A stretch of 50,122 nucleotides of DNA from CAYPLH01 sp964411505 (GTDB lineage Bacteria > Bacillota > Clostridia > CAYPLH01 > DUMO01), in contig CAYPLH010000028.1 in assembly GCA_964411505.1 (NCBI GenBank), positions 1 through 50,122 of the forward strand, in the 5' to 3' direction. This document shows, piece after piece, positions 7,365 to 17,004 of the stretch. Both the position numbers and the translations under genes were made by a program. Under the pieces are notes generated by a model. It saw nothing but the letters and a program-made list of their open reading frames with translations. It had not been told where the DNA came from and searched no databases. The first letter of the stretch is position 1, and every line of letters starts with the position of its first letter.

Positions 7365-9734
7365 GTGTTTGAACGATTAAAGAAAATTGGAGTTTTTTCA
7401 AAGCTATCATTTTCATTTATAAAGTTCTTTTTTATACTTACACTAATTAATTTAATTATATCAACACAGTTGTCAAAAAGCATAATAATGACAGAAGCTT
7501 ATAACAATAATGCTTTATTACTGAATAAGATGAGCGGTCTGATTGAGAATAAAATAGAAGATTTTAACAAGGCTGTTTATAGCTTTTCCCTAGAAATTGG
7601 TGCGGATCGAGCAGACCAAAATATTGCAAATCTTTATCAACGTTGGAACTATGTATATAGGGGTATAGAAGAAATTGGCGCTAACTATGATTTTATTGAT
7701 TCGGTCTATATATTTTATAATAAAGGGCAGAATGTCTATTACCAATCCCTTGGAAACGGGTATAATGGTATACTTAATACACATGATTTTTTTGACAGAG
7801 ATATTTTCCAGGACTTTAACAGCAGCAAAAGGATATCCTATGAAACAGGACTAAGAGCAGTTGATACAGAGAAATTCAAAGGTATGAATAAAGCGGGCAA
7901 GATTACCAAAGTATTTTCTTTTATAAAAAGAATTCCGACCTATTCGCTGAATACAAAGAATGGTCTTATTATAAACGTTAAAGAAAATTACTTATCGGAT
8001 TTAATTAAAGCAAACTATATTCCTCCTAAAAGTTCACTTATTATCAGCTATTCAAGCGGTGATATAATTTTTGCATACAATGAAAATGCAGCCGCAGGCT
8101 TATCAGATACGACTATTCAAGAAATAATGGATGAGAGCAAAGGGGCGGATAATTTAAATAAATCCTTCAGTATCCCGTCTGGTAAAGATAAAGTTTTCGT
8201 AACGCAGGTAAAGTCTGATATGAGTGACAGGGTTTACATGCTGATAGTTCCGGAAAATGAATTGATGAAGCCCATCAGTAAGGTTAACGTTCCGATTTTT
8301 ATAATGTCTAATTTGCTTTTTATAATAGCTGTTATATTTTCATCAAGAATGGATGTAAAGTTTTTCCAACCGGTTCTGGGTATTCTTCGTACCCTGAAAG
8401 CCAACCGATCCATAATGGAGATTAAGGAAGAAGGCAATCAAAAAGCTATAAAGAATAATGAATTTGCAGAGATTAGCAGTTATATTGACAATATAATAAT
8501 TAAAAATTCAGTTCAGCAAAAGCAATTAGCCGAGTACAAAAGGGAGATGCAACGTTATTTTTCATCATATAAGGAAAGGGTTTTGTATGAGGTTTTAATA
8601 GGAAATAAGGAAACTCAGGATATGATTGAAGAGGATAAGGTGTTTTTAAGCAGTGATCTTAAGTGGTTTATCGTTATCTTAGTGAATATAAAAATAGATG
8701 GCAAGCAAGAACTGGAAATTATTGATACTATACAGACAATTCCCATGTTTGAAAAAGTAATATCCATATTATCAGAGTATGGATATGTTGAAAAAATTCA
8801 GATAAACAAACAGCAGGTAGCCTTTTTGCTGGGCATGAAGCATAAGCAGGACATTGGAGAGCTATCAGGGGAACTGGAGATATCAATCGACCGGATGGAT
8901 CAACTTGACCTTATGGTTCATATAGGCATAGGGAGTTTGTATGATGAAATAGGCAAGATTAGCAGGTCTTACTCAGAAGCAAGAAATAAACTGTATTATA
9001 TGACAAGTATAAACAAGAGTAGTGTTTTCCATGTGATTCAGGAGGATTACCAGGAAACAAGAGCAAACTATCCGTATGAAGTTGAAAATGAAATAACATT
9101 TAATGTTCAGAAGGGTAATTTGGATGAAATAAAAGATGGTATAAAACGATTCAGCTGTTATTTAAGGGAGAATAGTATTCTGATTGATAGAAGTAAAAAA
9201 TACTGGGTCATACTGATCCACAATATCATAATGCAGATATACTCTGTTTACAAAATAGAAAAAAGTGATCTTAAAGATAATGATATATATAATTATATTG
9301 AAGAATTGGACACAGAATCTGAGATTGAAGATTGGATGCTATACATATTGGATAAATGCATAAATCTGATTAAAAGCTCTTCCATTTATGACAACAAAGA
9401 CCTTATTGACAAAGTAATAGATTATATAAATGATCATTACATGGAAAATATAAACCTTAACACCATTGCAGAGTATGTTTACCTTACACCGGGATATCTT
9501 AGCAAGGTATTTAAAAGTTTTACCAAAGAAACTTTTAACTCTTATGTTATAAACGTGCGTATGAATAAAGTCGCAGAGCTGCTTACAAACAGTGACATGA
9601 ATGTAACAGAAATATCTGAAAAAGTAGGATATAATAGTGTGCGGAGCTTAATAAAGACCTTTAAGTCATATTTTAACTGCACACCCACCGAGTACAGAAA
9701 AAGAACTGCTGTAAACTTTTTAGATAAAAAATAA
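7365..9734 (+). CDS. Membrane-bound AraC-family regulator (YesN-like)
   Basis: A 789-aa protein whose first transmembrane helix is at about residues 16-36 and second at about 309-326. Between them is an extracellular sensor region of about 270 aa. A long cytoplasmic linker follows, then two AraC helix-turn-helix motifs at about 681-785 (NLNTIAEYVYLTPGYLSKVFK and VTEISEKVGYNSVRSLIKTFK). Such proteins sense extracellular or binding-protein-bound sugars and activate adjacent glycan transport genes. GTG 7365 has AGGAG upstream. It immediately precedes the sugar ABC transporter locus and is its likely activator; that target is inferred from position. Confidence 0.9.
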   Translation: MFERLKKIGVFSKLSFSFIKFFFILTLINLIISTQLSKSIIMTEAYNNNALLLNKMSGLIENKIEDFNKAVYSFSLEIGADRADQNIANLYQRWNYVYRGIEEIGANYDFIDSVYIFYNKGQNVYYQSLGNGYNGILNTHDFFDRDIFQDFNSSKRISYETGLRAVDTEKFKGMNKAGKITKVFSFIKRIPTYSLNTKNGLIINVKENYLSDLIKANYIPPKSSLIISYSSGDIIFAYNENAAAGLSDTTIQEIMDESKGADNLNKSFSIPSGKDKVFVTQVKSDMSDRVYMLIVPENELMKPISKVNVPIFIMSNLLFIIAVIFSSRMDVKFFQPVLGILRTLKANRSIMEIKEEGNQKAIKNNEFAEISSYIDNIIIKNSVQQKQLAEYKREMQRYFSSYKERVLYEVLIGNKETQDMIEEDKVFLSSDLKWFIVILVNIKIDGKQELEIIDTIQTIPMFEKVISILSEYGYVEKIQINKQQVAFLLGMKHKQDIGELSGELEISIDRMDQLDLMVHIGIGSLYDEIGKISRSYSEARNKLYYMTSINKSSVFHVIQEDYQETRANYPYEVENEITFNVQKGNLDEIKDGIKRFSCYLRENSILIDRSKKYWVILIHNIIMQIYSVYKIEKSDLKDNDIYNYIEELDTESEIEDWMLYILDKCINLIKSSSIYDNKDLIDKVIDYINDHYMENINLNTIAEYVYLTPGYLSKVFKSFTKETFNSYVINVRMNKVAELLTNSDMNVTEISEKVGYNSVRSLIKTFKSYFNCTPTEYRKRTAVNFLDKK

Positions 9735-9801
9735 TAACCATAAAAATACCAATAGTGACAGTTATAATCAGGAAATGATACATATCTTAGCGTTTCGGCA
9801 A

Positions 9802-9879
9802 AAAAGTATACAAATCTTGCATAAGTTCACTTGAAAAAAAGATTGATTAGTTAACTTTTCCCCTAAAGGTGAACTTGAT
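9802..9879. repeat. 78-bp dispersed repeat, copy 1
   Basis: This stretch aligns without gaps to 49104-49181; by hand count 63 of 78 bases are identical. It begins AAAAGTATACAAATC and ends CCCCTAAAGGTGAACTTGAT. Inside are AAGTTCACTT (9823-9832) and AGGTGAACTT (9867-9876), which are inverted to each other. It lies in the 243-nt gap before the large binding-protein gene. It may be a mobile-element scar or an operator. Confidence 0.8.
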
Positions 9880-9977
9880 ATTGTTATCGGCAGTAAATAA
9901 AATGATATACAAGTTGAAATTATAAAAATCAGCCTTACAGATAATGGCAATTAAAAGCACAAAGGGGACATACTGCC

Positions 9978-12878
9978 ATGCAAATTTATAGTAATGAAAA
10001 AAATAGAATTACTTTTTGTTCAATCTTTATTGTTATTGTTGTATTCGGTTTGGCTACTTATGCAGGAGCATTGGAAAACAATTCATCCTATGAGTTGACC
10101 ACGTCGGATAAAATAGTAAACTATAAGGATTATATTTCGGTATTTGAAAACTCAAAAGTCCCACAGGAAGAAATCATCATACCGGCACAGAATTATAAAA
10201 GTACAGACATGGCTGTAGAGCTTTTGGATTCGGTTGGAGAAGATTCTGGCAGCTTTACTAAAACATTAGATGAAGGTTATATTGAATGGGAGTTTGAAGT
10301 AGAACAAGCGGGTTTATATAATATAGGAATAAGATATTATCCTGTAAAGGGAAAGAATTCTTCTATAGAAAGGGAACTGTACATAGATGGAGAGGTTCCA
10401 TTTTTTGAAGCTCGCAATCTTATTTTCCAAAGAGTATGGACAAACGAAGGTAGTATTAAAAGAGATAACCGCGATAATGATCTTATACCAAGGCAGGTGG
10501 AAAAGCCTATATGGCAGGAAACTTCATTCAAAGATCTGAGTGGGTATTACGCTGAGCCTTACAAATTCTACTTTTCGGAAGGCCGTCACACCTTAAGACT
10601 TGTTTCAACTAAAGAACCAATGCTAATAGAATACATAAAAGTATACCAGGAAGATGAAGTTTTGACATACGATCAGTATTATGAGATTAATAAGGATAAA
10701 AGGATAAGCAACGTCGATTTTTTACGCAAAATACAGGGAGAAGACGCAGTTTTAAAGTCCGATCCGACACTCTATCCTGTATTTGACAGATCATCTCCAT
10801 CTACTGAACCTTATCACCCCGCAAAGATACGCCTTAACACAATAGGAGCAAACAGTGCATCCTTCTTAAGATGGGCAACTCCCGGGCAATGGCTTACTTG
10901 GAATTTCGAAGTGCCGGAGGATGGATTTTACAAGATTTCTATCAAGTTTATACAGAGTTTTGCTCACGGTTTACCTTCAAGCAGAAAGCTGTTAATTGAT
11001 GGAAAGGTTCCTTTTAGTGAAATGAACCAGATTGAATTTTACTATGATTCCGAGTGGCAGTCATTATTGCTTGGTAATGGAGATATACCGTATGAGTTTT
11101 ATCTTACAAAAGGAATGCATGAGCTTAAGCTGGAAGTGACATTAGGAAGTCTTACAGATATACTAAGGACAGTTGAAAACAGTATATATAATCTTAATAC
11201 AGCCTATCGCCAAATAATAATGATTACCGGGACCATTCCCGATCCATACAGGGACTATCAGCTTGATAAAAGCTTGCCGGATGTTATAAAGATTTTCAGG
11301 GAAGAGGGCGATATATTACAAGGACTGGCTTCCCGGTTGCTGGAAACTACCGGACAGAGGGGAAGTGAAGCAACAATTCTCCAAACCTTGGCATTCCAGA
11401 TGAAGGATTTTTATTTGAAGCCTGAGACTATACCCAAACGGCTTGATGCTTTTAAAAGTAATATAGGAGGTTTGGGGTCGTGGATCCTTACCACTAAAAG
11501 GCAACCGCTTCAAATAGACTATATAGTTGTAGCATCTCCGGAGGCAAAATTGCCCTCTGCTAAGACTGGGTTTTTGCGAAAAGTGTGGCATGAGGTTTCA
11601 TCCTTTGTTTCTTCCTTTCTGGAGGACTATAACTTATTGGGAAATATATATGAAGATATGGAAACCATTGATGTTTGGATTGGTTCAGGTCGAGATCAGG
11701 CGCAAATTTTAAAGCAGATGATTGATGACACATTTACTGAACAAACAGGAATAGGAGTAAACCTTAAGCTTGTACAGGGAGCTTTATTACAGGCAACAGT
11801 AGCAGGTATAGGACCCGATGTGGCTCTGGATATTCCTGTAGGAGATCCTATAAATTATGCTACGAGAAATGCAGTACAGAATTTAGCAGCTTTCCCCGAT
11901 TTTACAGATATAGCTGCAAGATTCAGGGATAGTGCTCTTCTACCCTTTACTTTTAGAGAAGGTGTTTATGCTTTGCCTGAAAAGCAGACATTCCCTATGC
12001 TGTTTTACAGGAAGGATGTAATGGAGGAGTTGAATCTACCAATACCAAAGACGTGGGATGATATTGCGTACGTACTTCCAGAGCTGCAAAAGCATAACTT
12101 CGATTTTGGGATACCTTTTACGGACATTGGACAGATTGGACAATCTGGAGGAGTTACTACGGGAGGGATGTTCTCCTTTGGTATGATGCTTTATCAAAGA
12201 GGAGGAGAATTTTATAAAGAAGATGGCCGAGTCAGTGCACTTGACAGCGAAATTGCTATTGAAGCGTTCAGAAAGTGGACTGAGTTATACTCTAATTATA
12301 AAATACCCATTAAATATGATGTAGCAAACCGCTTCAGGACAGGTGAAATACCTCTAGCTATTGCAGACTACACTTTATACAATCAGTTGACTGTTTTTGC
12401 TCCGGAATTGCGGGGAATGTGGGATTTTGCACTGGTGCCGGGTCTCTGTAGTAATGATGGGATTATAAGGAGAGATATTCCGGGAACGGTAACGGGCTGC
12501 ATGATAATGAACACTTCGCAAAATAAGGATAGTGCGTGGGAGTTTATCAAATGGTGGACCAGTACCGATACGCAGGTTCGGTTTGGAGTGGAAATGGAGA
12601 GCCTGATGGGAGCGGCAGCCAGGCATCCTACCGCTAATATTGAGGCTCTGGAACAATTACCCTGGCCTAAAAAGGATATAGATAACCTTATGGAGCAGTG
12701 GCAATGGGTAAGGGGCATACCTGAGGTTCCAGGTGGGTATTTTACTGGTCGTCATCTAGAAAATGCATTCAGGAATGTAACAAATACCGGTGCTGATGTA
12801 AGAGAAACATTGCTTGACTATGTTATGGTGATAAATGAGGAAATAGCTGCTAAAAGAAAAGAATTCGGGCTTGATTGA
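9978..12878 (+). CDS. Large extracellular sugar-binding protein with two N-terminal beta-sandwich domains
   Basis: At 966 aa this is about twice the size of a normal family-1 solute-binding protein. A signal peptide occupies about residues 1-31, with a likely cut after TYAGA; no lipobox is present. Two related domains follow, at about 45-225 and 245-395. Each has a W-x-FEV-x(3)-G-x-Y-x-I core, an IDGEVPF or IDGKVPF loop and a hairpin such as PYKFYFSEGRHTLRL. They look like carbohydrate-binding beta-sandwiches. From about residue 564 an ordinary sugar-binding protein starts (IDVWIGSGRDQ; later TFPMLFYRKDVMEELNLP). It should present oligosaccharide to the next two permeases. The two domains may help hold polymer at the surface. 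Confidence 0.85.
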   Translation: MQIYSNEKNRITFCSIFIVIVVFGLATYAGALENNSSYELTTSDKIVNYKDYISVFENSKVPQEEIIIPAQNYKSTDMAVELLDSVGEDSGSFTKTLDEGYIEWEFEVEQAGLYNIGIRYYPVKGKNSSIERELYIDGEVPFFEARNLIFQRVWTNEGSIKRDNRDNDLIPRQVEKPIWQETSFKDLSGYYAEPYKFYFSEGRHTLRLVSTKEPMLIEYIKVYQEDEVLTYDQYYEINKDKRISNVDFLRKIQGEDAVLKSDPTLYPVFDRSSPSTEPYHPAKIRLNTIGANSASFLRWATPGQWLTWNFEVPEDGFYKISIKFIQSFAHGLPSSRKLLIDGKVPFSEMNQIEFYYDSEWQSLLLGNGDIPYEFYLTKGMHELKLEVTLGSLTDILRTVENSIYNLNTAYRQIIMITGTIPDPYRDYQLDKSLPDVIKIFREEGDILQGLASRLLETTGQRGSEATILQTLAFQMKDFYLKPETIPKRLDAFKSNIGGLGSWILTTKRQPLQIDYIVVASPEAKLPSAKTGFLRKVWHEVSSFVSSFLEDYNLLGNIYEDMETIDVWIGSGRDQAQILKQMIDDTFTEQTGIGVNLKLVQGALLQATVAGIGPDVALDIPVGDPINYATRNAVQNLAAFPDFTDIAARFRDSALLPFTFREGVYALPEKQTFPMLFYRKDVMEELNLPIPKTWDDIAYVLPELQKHNFDFGIPFTDIGQIGQSGGVTTGGMFSFGMMLYQRGGEFYKEDGRVSALDSEIAIEAFRKWTELYSNYKIPIKYDVANRFRTGEIPLAIADYTLYNQLTVFAPELRGMWDFALVPGLCSNDGIIRRDIPGTVTGCMIMNTSQNKDSAWEFIKWWTSTDTQVRFGVEMESLMGAAARHPTANIEALEQLPWPKKDIDNLMEQWQWVRGIPEVPGGYFTGRHLENAFRNVTNTGADVRETLLDYVMVINEEIAAKRKEFGLD

Positions 12879-12915
12879 TTTATAGGCACAGGCACTTTGG
12901 GAATGGGGGTAAAAA

Positions 12916-13884
12916 ATGTTAACCAAAGGAACGCAGTCTTTGAAAAATAGGAATTTTACGCTTGCTAAATCTGGTGTGGTAAAAAGAAGATTTAGAAATC
13001 AAATTACACTTATTAAAAAACATAAAGAATCCTACCTGCTGCTTGCACCTTTTTTCGTATTATTTACTGTGTTTTTTATAGCACCGGTAGTTATTTCTAT
13101 GTTTTTAAGTTTTACATATTACAATATATTGGAGCCACCTAAAATTGTAGGCTGGCAAAACTATATCAAGCTATTTTTAGCTGACGATATTTTCCTTATA
13201 GCTGTTAAGAATACTTTTCTCTTTGCAGCGATAACAGGTCCTGCTAGCTATATTGCATGTTTTTTATTTGCATGGTTTGTAAATGAACTGTCACCAAAGA
13301 TAAGGTCAGTTGTTACATTGCTGCTCACAGCTCCGTCCTTGTCAGGAAATGCCTATATGATCTGGACAGTGATGTTCAGTGGTGATACTTATGGATATGT
13401 TAACTCATTATTAATTAGAATCGGGATGATTTTAGAACCGATACAGTGGCTGCAGAATCCGAAGTACATGATGGTGGTTATTATACTGGTTACACTTTGG
13501 ATGAATCTTGGAATCAGTTTTTTAGCATTTATTGCAGGACTACAAGGTATAGATCGAAACCTTTATGAAGCAGCAGCTATTGATGGAATAAAGAATCGGT
13601 GGCAGGAACTCTGGTTTATTACTCTTCCTTCAATGAAGCCAATTCTGATGTTTGGAGCTGTAATGCAGATCACTTCAACTTTTAATGTAGGAAGTGTCTG
13701 TACTGCGCTCGCCGGTTTCCCAAGTGTGGACTATGCAGCACACACTGTTGTAACTCATTTGATGGATTATGGAACCATCCGCTTTGAAATGGGTTATGCT
13801 TCAGCTATTGCAACAGTTTTGTTTCTAGTAATGGTAGGATCAAATAAGTGGGTTCAGAATCTTTTAAAGAAAGTGGGGGAATGA
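12916..13884 (+). CDS. Carbohydrate ABC permease (MalF/UgpA type)
   Basis: A 322-aa membrane permease with about six transmembrane helices and the EAA loop NLYEAAAIDGIKNRWQELWF, which docks the ATPase. The N-terminal 40 residues are basic and cytoplasmic. GGGGG (12905-12909) lies 6 nt before the start. The next permease begins 4 nt after its stop, giving a standard heterodimer pair with 13889-14758. No ATPase gene accompanies it. Confidence 0.93.
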   Translation: MLTKGTQSLKNRNFTLAKSGVVKRRFRNQITLIKKHKESYLLLAPFFVLFTVFFIAPVVISMFLSFTYYNILEPPKIVGWQNYIKLFLADDIFLIAVKNTFLFAAITGPASYIACFLFAWFVNELSPKIRSVVTLLLTAPSLSGNAYMIWTVMFSGDTYGYVNSLLIRIGMILEPIQWLQNPKYMMVVIILVTLWMNLGISFLAFIAGLQGIDRNLYEAAAIDGIKNRWQELWFITLPSMKPILMFGAVMQITSTFNVGSVCTALAGFPSVDYAAHTVVTHLMDYGTIRFEMGYASAIATVLFLVMVGSNKWVQNLLKKVGE

Positions 13885-13888
13885 GAGG

Positions 13889-14758
13889 ATGAAAATAAAA
13901 CTTAAGTTAAGGCATAAAAAAGTAAACAGATCTTTTTTCGGTGATGTAATGGTGTTTATTCCTTTGGCCTTAGTAGCGGCTTTTATGGCACTTCCCCTGA
14001 TTTATGTAATTTCGAATGCTTTTAAGCCATTAAATGAAATTTTCTTGTTTCCTCCTCGTTTTTTTGTTAGAAATCCGACAATGGATAACTTCAAGGATAT
14101 GTTCTTGCTTATGTCAAGTTCTTGGGTACCTTTTTCAAGATACTTTTTTAACACTATTTTTATAACTGTTGTAGGTACAGCTGGGCATGTTCTCGTTGCA
14201 TCCATGGCAGGGTATACTTTAGCAAAACATAATTTTCCAGGTAAGAATATTGTTAACAGGGCAGTTATTCTTGCACTTATGTTTTCTACTGCGGTAACCG
14301 CAATCCCAAACTATCTAATTATGTCAAAGCTCAAGTGGATAGATACATACTACGCACTTATTGTACCCGCACTGGCAGCCCCGGTGGGTGTGTTTCTAAT
14401 GAGAAATTTTATTATTGCAATGATCCCGGATGCGATACTAGAATCAGCCAGGATTGACGGGGCAAGCGAATTTAGAACCTATTGGGGAATTGTAATGCCC
14501 TCGGTAAAACCAGCGTGGCTTACATTGATTTTGTTTACAGTTCAGGGATTATGGGCAACAACCGGAGGTGCTTATATTTACAGTGAGCAATACAAACCTT
14601 TTCCGGTTGCCCTAAATCAGATACTAAACGGCGGTATCGCCCGTGCAGGTGTAGGTGGTGCTGTCTCATTGGTTATGCTAATTGTCCCTATATCAGTTTT
14701 TATAATAACACAGAGTAATATTATTGAAACACTTGCTACATCAGGCATTAAAGAATAG
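13889..14758 (+). CDS. Carbohydrate ABC permease (MalG/UgpE type)
   Basis: A 289-aa membrane protein, partner of the preceding permease. It has about six helices and the EAA loop ILESARIDGASEFRTYWGIV. The start follows GAGAGG closely. The stop TAG directly abuts the next reading frame, so translation may be coupled. Confidence 0.93.
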   Translation: MKIKLKLRHKKVNRSFFGDVMVFIPLALVAAFMALPLIYVISNAFKPLNEIFLFPPRFFVRNPTMDNFKDMFLLMSSSWVPFSRYFFNTIFITVVGTAGHVLVASMAGYTLAKHNFPGKNIVNRAVILALMFSTAVTAIPNYLIMSKLKWIDTYYALIVPALAAPVGVFLMRNFIIAMIPDAILESARIDGASEFRTYWGIVMPSVKPAWLTLILFTVQGLWATTGGAYIYSEQYKPFPVALNQILNGGIARAGVGGAVSLVMLIVPISVFIITQSNIIETLATSGIKE

Positions 14759-16246
14759 ATGGGGGTGGAGAAATTGTTTTTAAAACGCAGTATATTTATC
14801 ACAGTGATAATCATTGTTCTACTTTCAAATACATGTATCTCTTATTCTGCTCCGGCCTATGTATCTTATATTTACGATTATTATTGGCAGATAGTGGAGT
14901 GTCCTTATGCCTACCTTCCCGAAAACGTACTAATGGGAAATGAACTGGGAATAGGACCTCTAAAAAACCCTGGAGATATTTTTGTAGATGGGGAAAACAA
15001 AATCTATTTATTAGACTCAGGAAACAACAGACTTGCAATTTTTGACGGTAACTGGAAAAAACTTAAGATTATCGATGGCTTTGATAATAGAGGAAAAAGG
15101 GATGGCTTTAAGGACCCGCAGGGATTATTTGTATCAGATAATGGTGATATTTATATTGCTGATACAGAAAATGGAAGAATTGTGGTTCTAGATTCAGAAG
15201 GAAACCTATTACGGTTAATCGGAAAGCCTCAATCAGAAATAATAGATGAAGAAACATTTGTATTTAAACCAATCAAAGTTACACTGGATAAAGCCAAAAG
15301 GCTTTATATAATCAGTCGAGGTGTCTATGATGGAATTATTGAGCTGGATGCTGAGGGCAGGTTCAGGGGCTTTATGGGGGCAAACAGGGTAACCCCTAGT
15401 GTTATCGATTATTTTTGGAGAAACATATCTACAAAAGAGCAGAAGGAAGCTATGGTAATTTTCCTTCCAACTGAGTACAGTAATTTTGATGTAGATGATG
15501 AAGGATTCCTCTATGCGACAACAGGCGACCTGGATAATATTATGGATGCATTTTCCTCTGTAAACCGAGAAGGCTTTCGCCCTATTAAGAGGCTTAACCC
15601 GTCAGGAGATGATATTTTAAGGAGAAACTCCGAAGTATTTGAACCTGTCGGAGACCTAACCCTAGAGACTTCATCCTTTGTTGATGTATGTGTTGAAGAT
15701 TCAGGAGTATATAATTGCCTTGATAAAACAAAGGGAAGGATTTTTACTTATAACTCGGACGGGGATCTTTTATATGTTTTTGGTGGATTAGGTTTTCAGG
15801 AGGGTACGTTCAGAGCGCCTTCTGCTATCGATACTATAGGCGACAGAATAATTGTGCTTGACAAAGGTGGCAACAGTGTTACTGTTTTTTCTCCTACAGA
15901 ATACGGAATGCTCATAAAGGATGCTGTAAGGTTTCATTATAGCGGTAAATATTCTGAAGCGACCCAAAGGTGGCAACAGATTATAGCAGTTAATAATAAT
16001 TACCATCTTGCTTATATAGGCTATGGAAAAGCGCTTTTAAGACAACAGGAATATAAGGAGGCAATGGAAAAGTTCAAGCTGGGGAATCACAGAAGGTATT
16101 ATTCCGATGCATTTAAGCTTTACAGAAAAGAAGTCATAGAAAACAATTTTGGAGTTATTTTATCTTCAATTGTAACAATTGTGGTTTTGATTCAGATTAT
16201 TAAAAGAGTAAGGCAAAAGCGAAATAAACAGCAAATAAGTTGTTAG
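14759..16246 (+). CDS. NHL-repeat/TPR membrane protein, function unknown
   Basis: A 495-aa protein with an N-terminal signal or anchor segment (FITVIIIVLLSNTCISYSA), then a beta-propeller of NHL-type repeats (for example FVDGENKIYLLDSGNNRLAIF and DNGDIYIADTENGRIVVLD). Near the C-terminus is a TPR-like helical pair (YSEATQRWQQIIAVNNNYHLAY) and a final transmembrane helix (FGVILSSIVTIVVLIQII) with a basic tail. The propeller therefore probably lies outside the cell. ATG 14759 abuts the upstream stop; TTG 14774, after GGGGGTGGAG, is an alternative start. It sits inside the sugar transporter operon, so a role in substrate sensing or transporter assembly is possible but unproven. Confidence 0.75.
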   Translation: MGVEKLFLKRSIFITVIIIVLLSNTCISYSAPAYVSYIYDYYWQIVECPYAYLPENVLMGNELGIGPLKNPGDIFVDGENKIYLLDSGNNRLAIFDGNWKKLKIIDGFDNRGKRDGFKDPQGLFVSDNGDIYIADTENGRIVVLDSEGNLLRLIGKPQSEIIDEETFVFKPIKVTLDKAKRLYIISRGVYDGIIELDAEGRFRGFMGANRVTPSVIDYFWRNISTKEQKEAMVIFLPTEYSNFDVDDEGFLYATTGDLDNIMDAFSSVNREGFRPIKRLNPSGDDILRRNSEVFEPVGDLTLETSSFVDVCVEDSGVYNCLDKTKGRIFTYNSDGDLLYVFGGLGFQEGTFRAPSAIDTIGDRIIVLDKGGNSVTVFSPTEYGMLIKDAVRFHYSGKYSEATQRWQQIIAVNNNYHLAYIGYGKALLRQQEYKEAMEKFKLGNHRRYYSDAFKLYRKEVIENNFGVILSSIVTIVVLIQIIKRVRQKRNKQQISC

Positions 16247-16259
16247 CCCTTATGATGAG

Positions 16260-16305
16260 CCTTTCCTAAACAGAGTGAATGCTTAAACATACTATTTAGA
16301 AAAGG
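16260..16305. other. Inter-gene hairpin in the transporter operon
   Basis: CCTTTCCTAAA (16260-16270) pairs with TTTAGAAAAGG (16295-16305) at 10 of 11 positions across a 24-nt loop. It lies in the 121-nt gap before the Yip1 gene and has no T-run. It could affect mRNA stability or processing. Confidence 0.4.
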
Positions 16306-16367
16306 ATAAGTAAAATGTTTTGCTGTAGTAGCAAATAACAATAAGCAAAAAAGGTGTGATCATTATA

Positions 16368-16991
16368 ATGAGTTTAAAGAGTAGTTTGATGTATTCTCTC
16401 CATGTAGTATCCCATCCTTTTGATGGATTCTGGGACTTAAAACATGAGAAAAAAGGCAGTTATAAATCAGCTTTTTCAATAATAGTACTCCTTGCGTTTG
16501 TTTTCGTGTTTGAAAGGCAGAATTCAGGGTTTTTATTTAACTTTAATGATCTGTCCAGACTCAATATTATTAGTGAGATAATGAGGGTTATCGTGCCATT
16601 TCTTCTCTGGTGTGCAGCCAATTGGTGCTTGACTACTCTAATGGATGGTGAAGGTTCGTATAAGGACATTTTTATCTCAACTGCTTATGCCATAGTGCCA
16701 CTGATACTAATAAAATTTCCAGTGACTATTGCCAGCAACTTTGCTACTGCACAAGAGGGAGTTTTTTTATACGTATTTCAATCCTTTGCGGTTTTGTGGA
16801 CAGTCTATCTGCTTTTTGTATCAACCATGACTATACATCAATATTCGCTAGGGAAAACTGTTGTCACCATGCTTCTTATCGTGGTGGGTATCGGAATAAT
16901 TGTTTTTATAGGTGTGTTGTTTTTCAATCTCATATTGGAAATTACCGGATTTGTCAGTAATTTGGTTCATGAAATAAACTTTAGGATTTAA
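16368..16991 (+). CDS. Yip1-family multi-pass membrane protein
   Basis: About 207 aa with five or so hydrophobic helices and the N-terminal block HVVSHPFDGFWDLKHEKKGS, which is typical of bacterial Yip1-domain proteins. The third segment starts WCAANWCLTTLMDGEGSYKD, also a family hallmark. Function in bacteria is not established. ATG 16368 is chosen over GTG 16356 because AAGGTG lies upstream at 16351. It falls between the NHL protein and the DUF5696 protein in the sugar transporter operon. Confidence 0.75.
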   Translation: MSLKSSLMYSLHVVSHPFDGFWDLKHEKKGSYKSAFSIIVLLAFVFVFERQNSGFLFNFNDLSRLNIISEIMRVIVPFLLWCAANWCLTTLMDGEGSYKDIFISTAYAIVPLILIKFPVTIASNFATAQEGVFLYVFQSFAVLWTVYLLFVSTMTIHQYSLGKTVVTMLLIVVGIGIIVFIGVLFFNLILEITGFVSNLVHEINFRI

Positions 16992-17004
16992 GAGGGGGAT
17001 AGCC

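Noticed and set aside
12375..12718. Reverse-strand reading frames of about 90-110 codons inside the large binding-protein gene
   Set aside because: They lie opposite a well-supported gene, have no ribosome site and no family resemblance.
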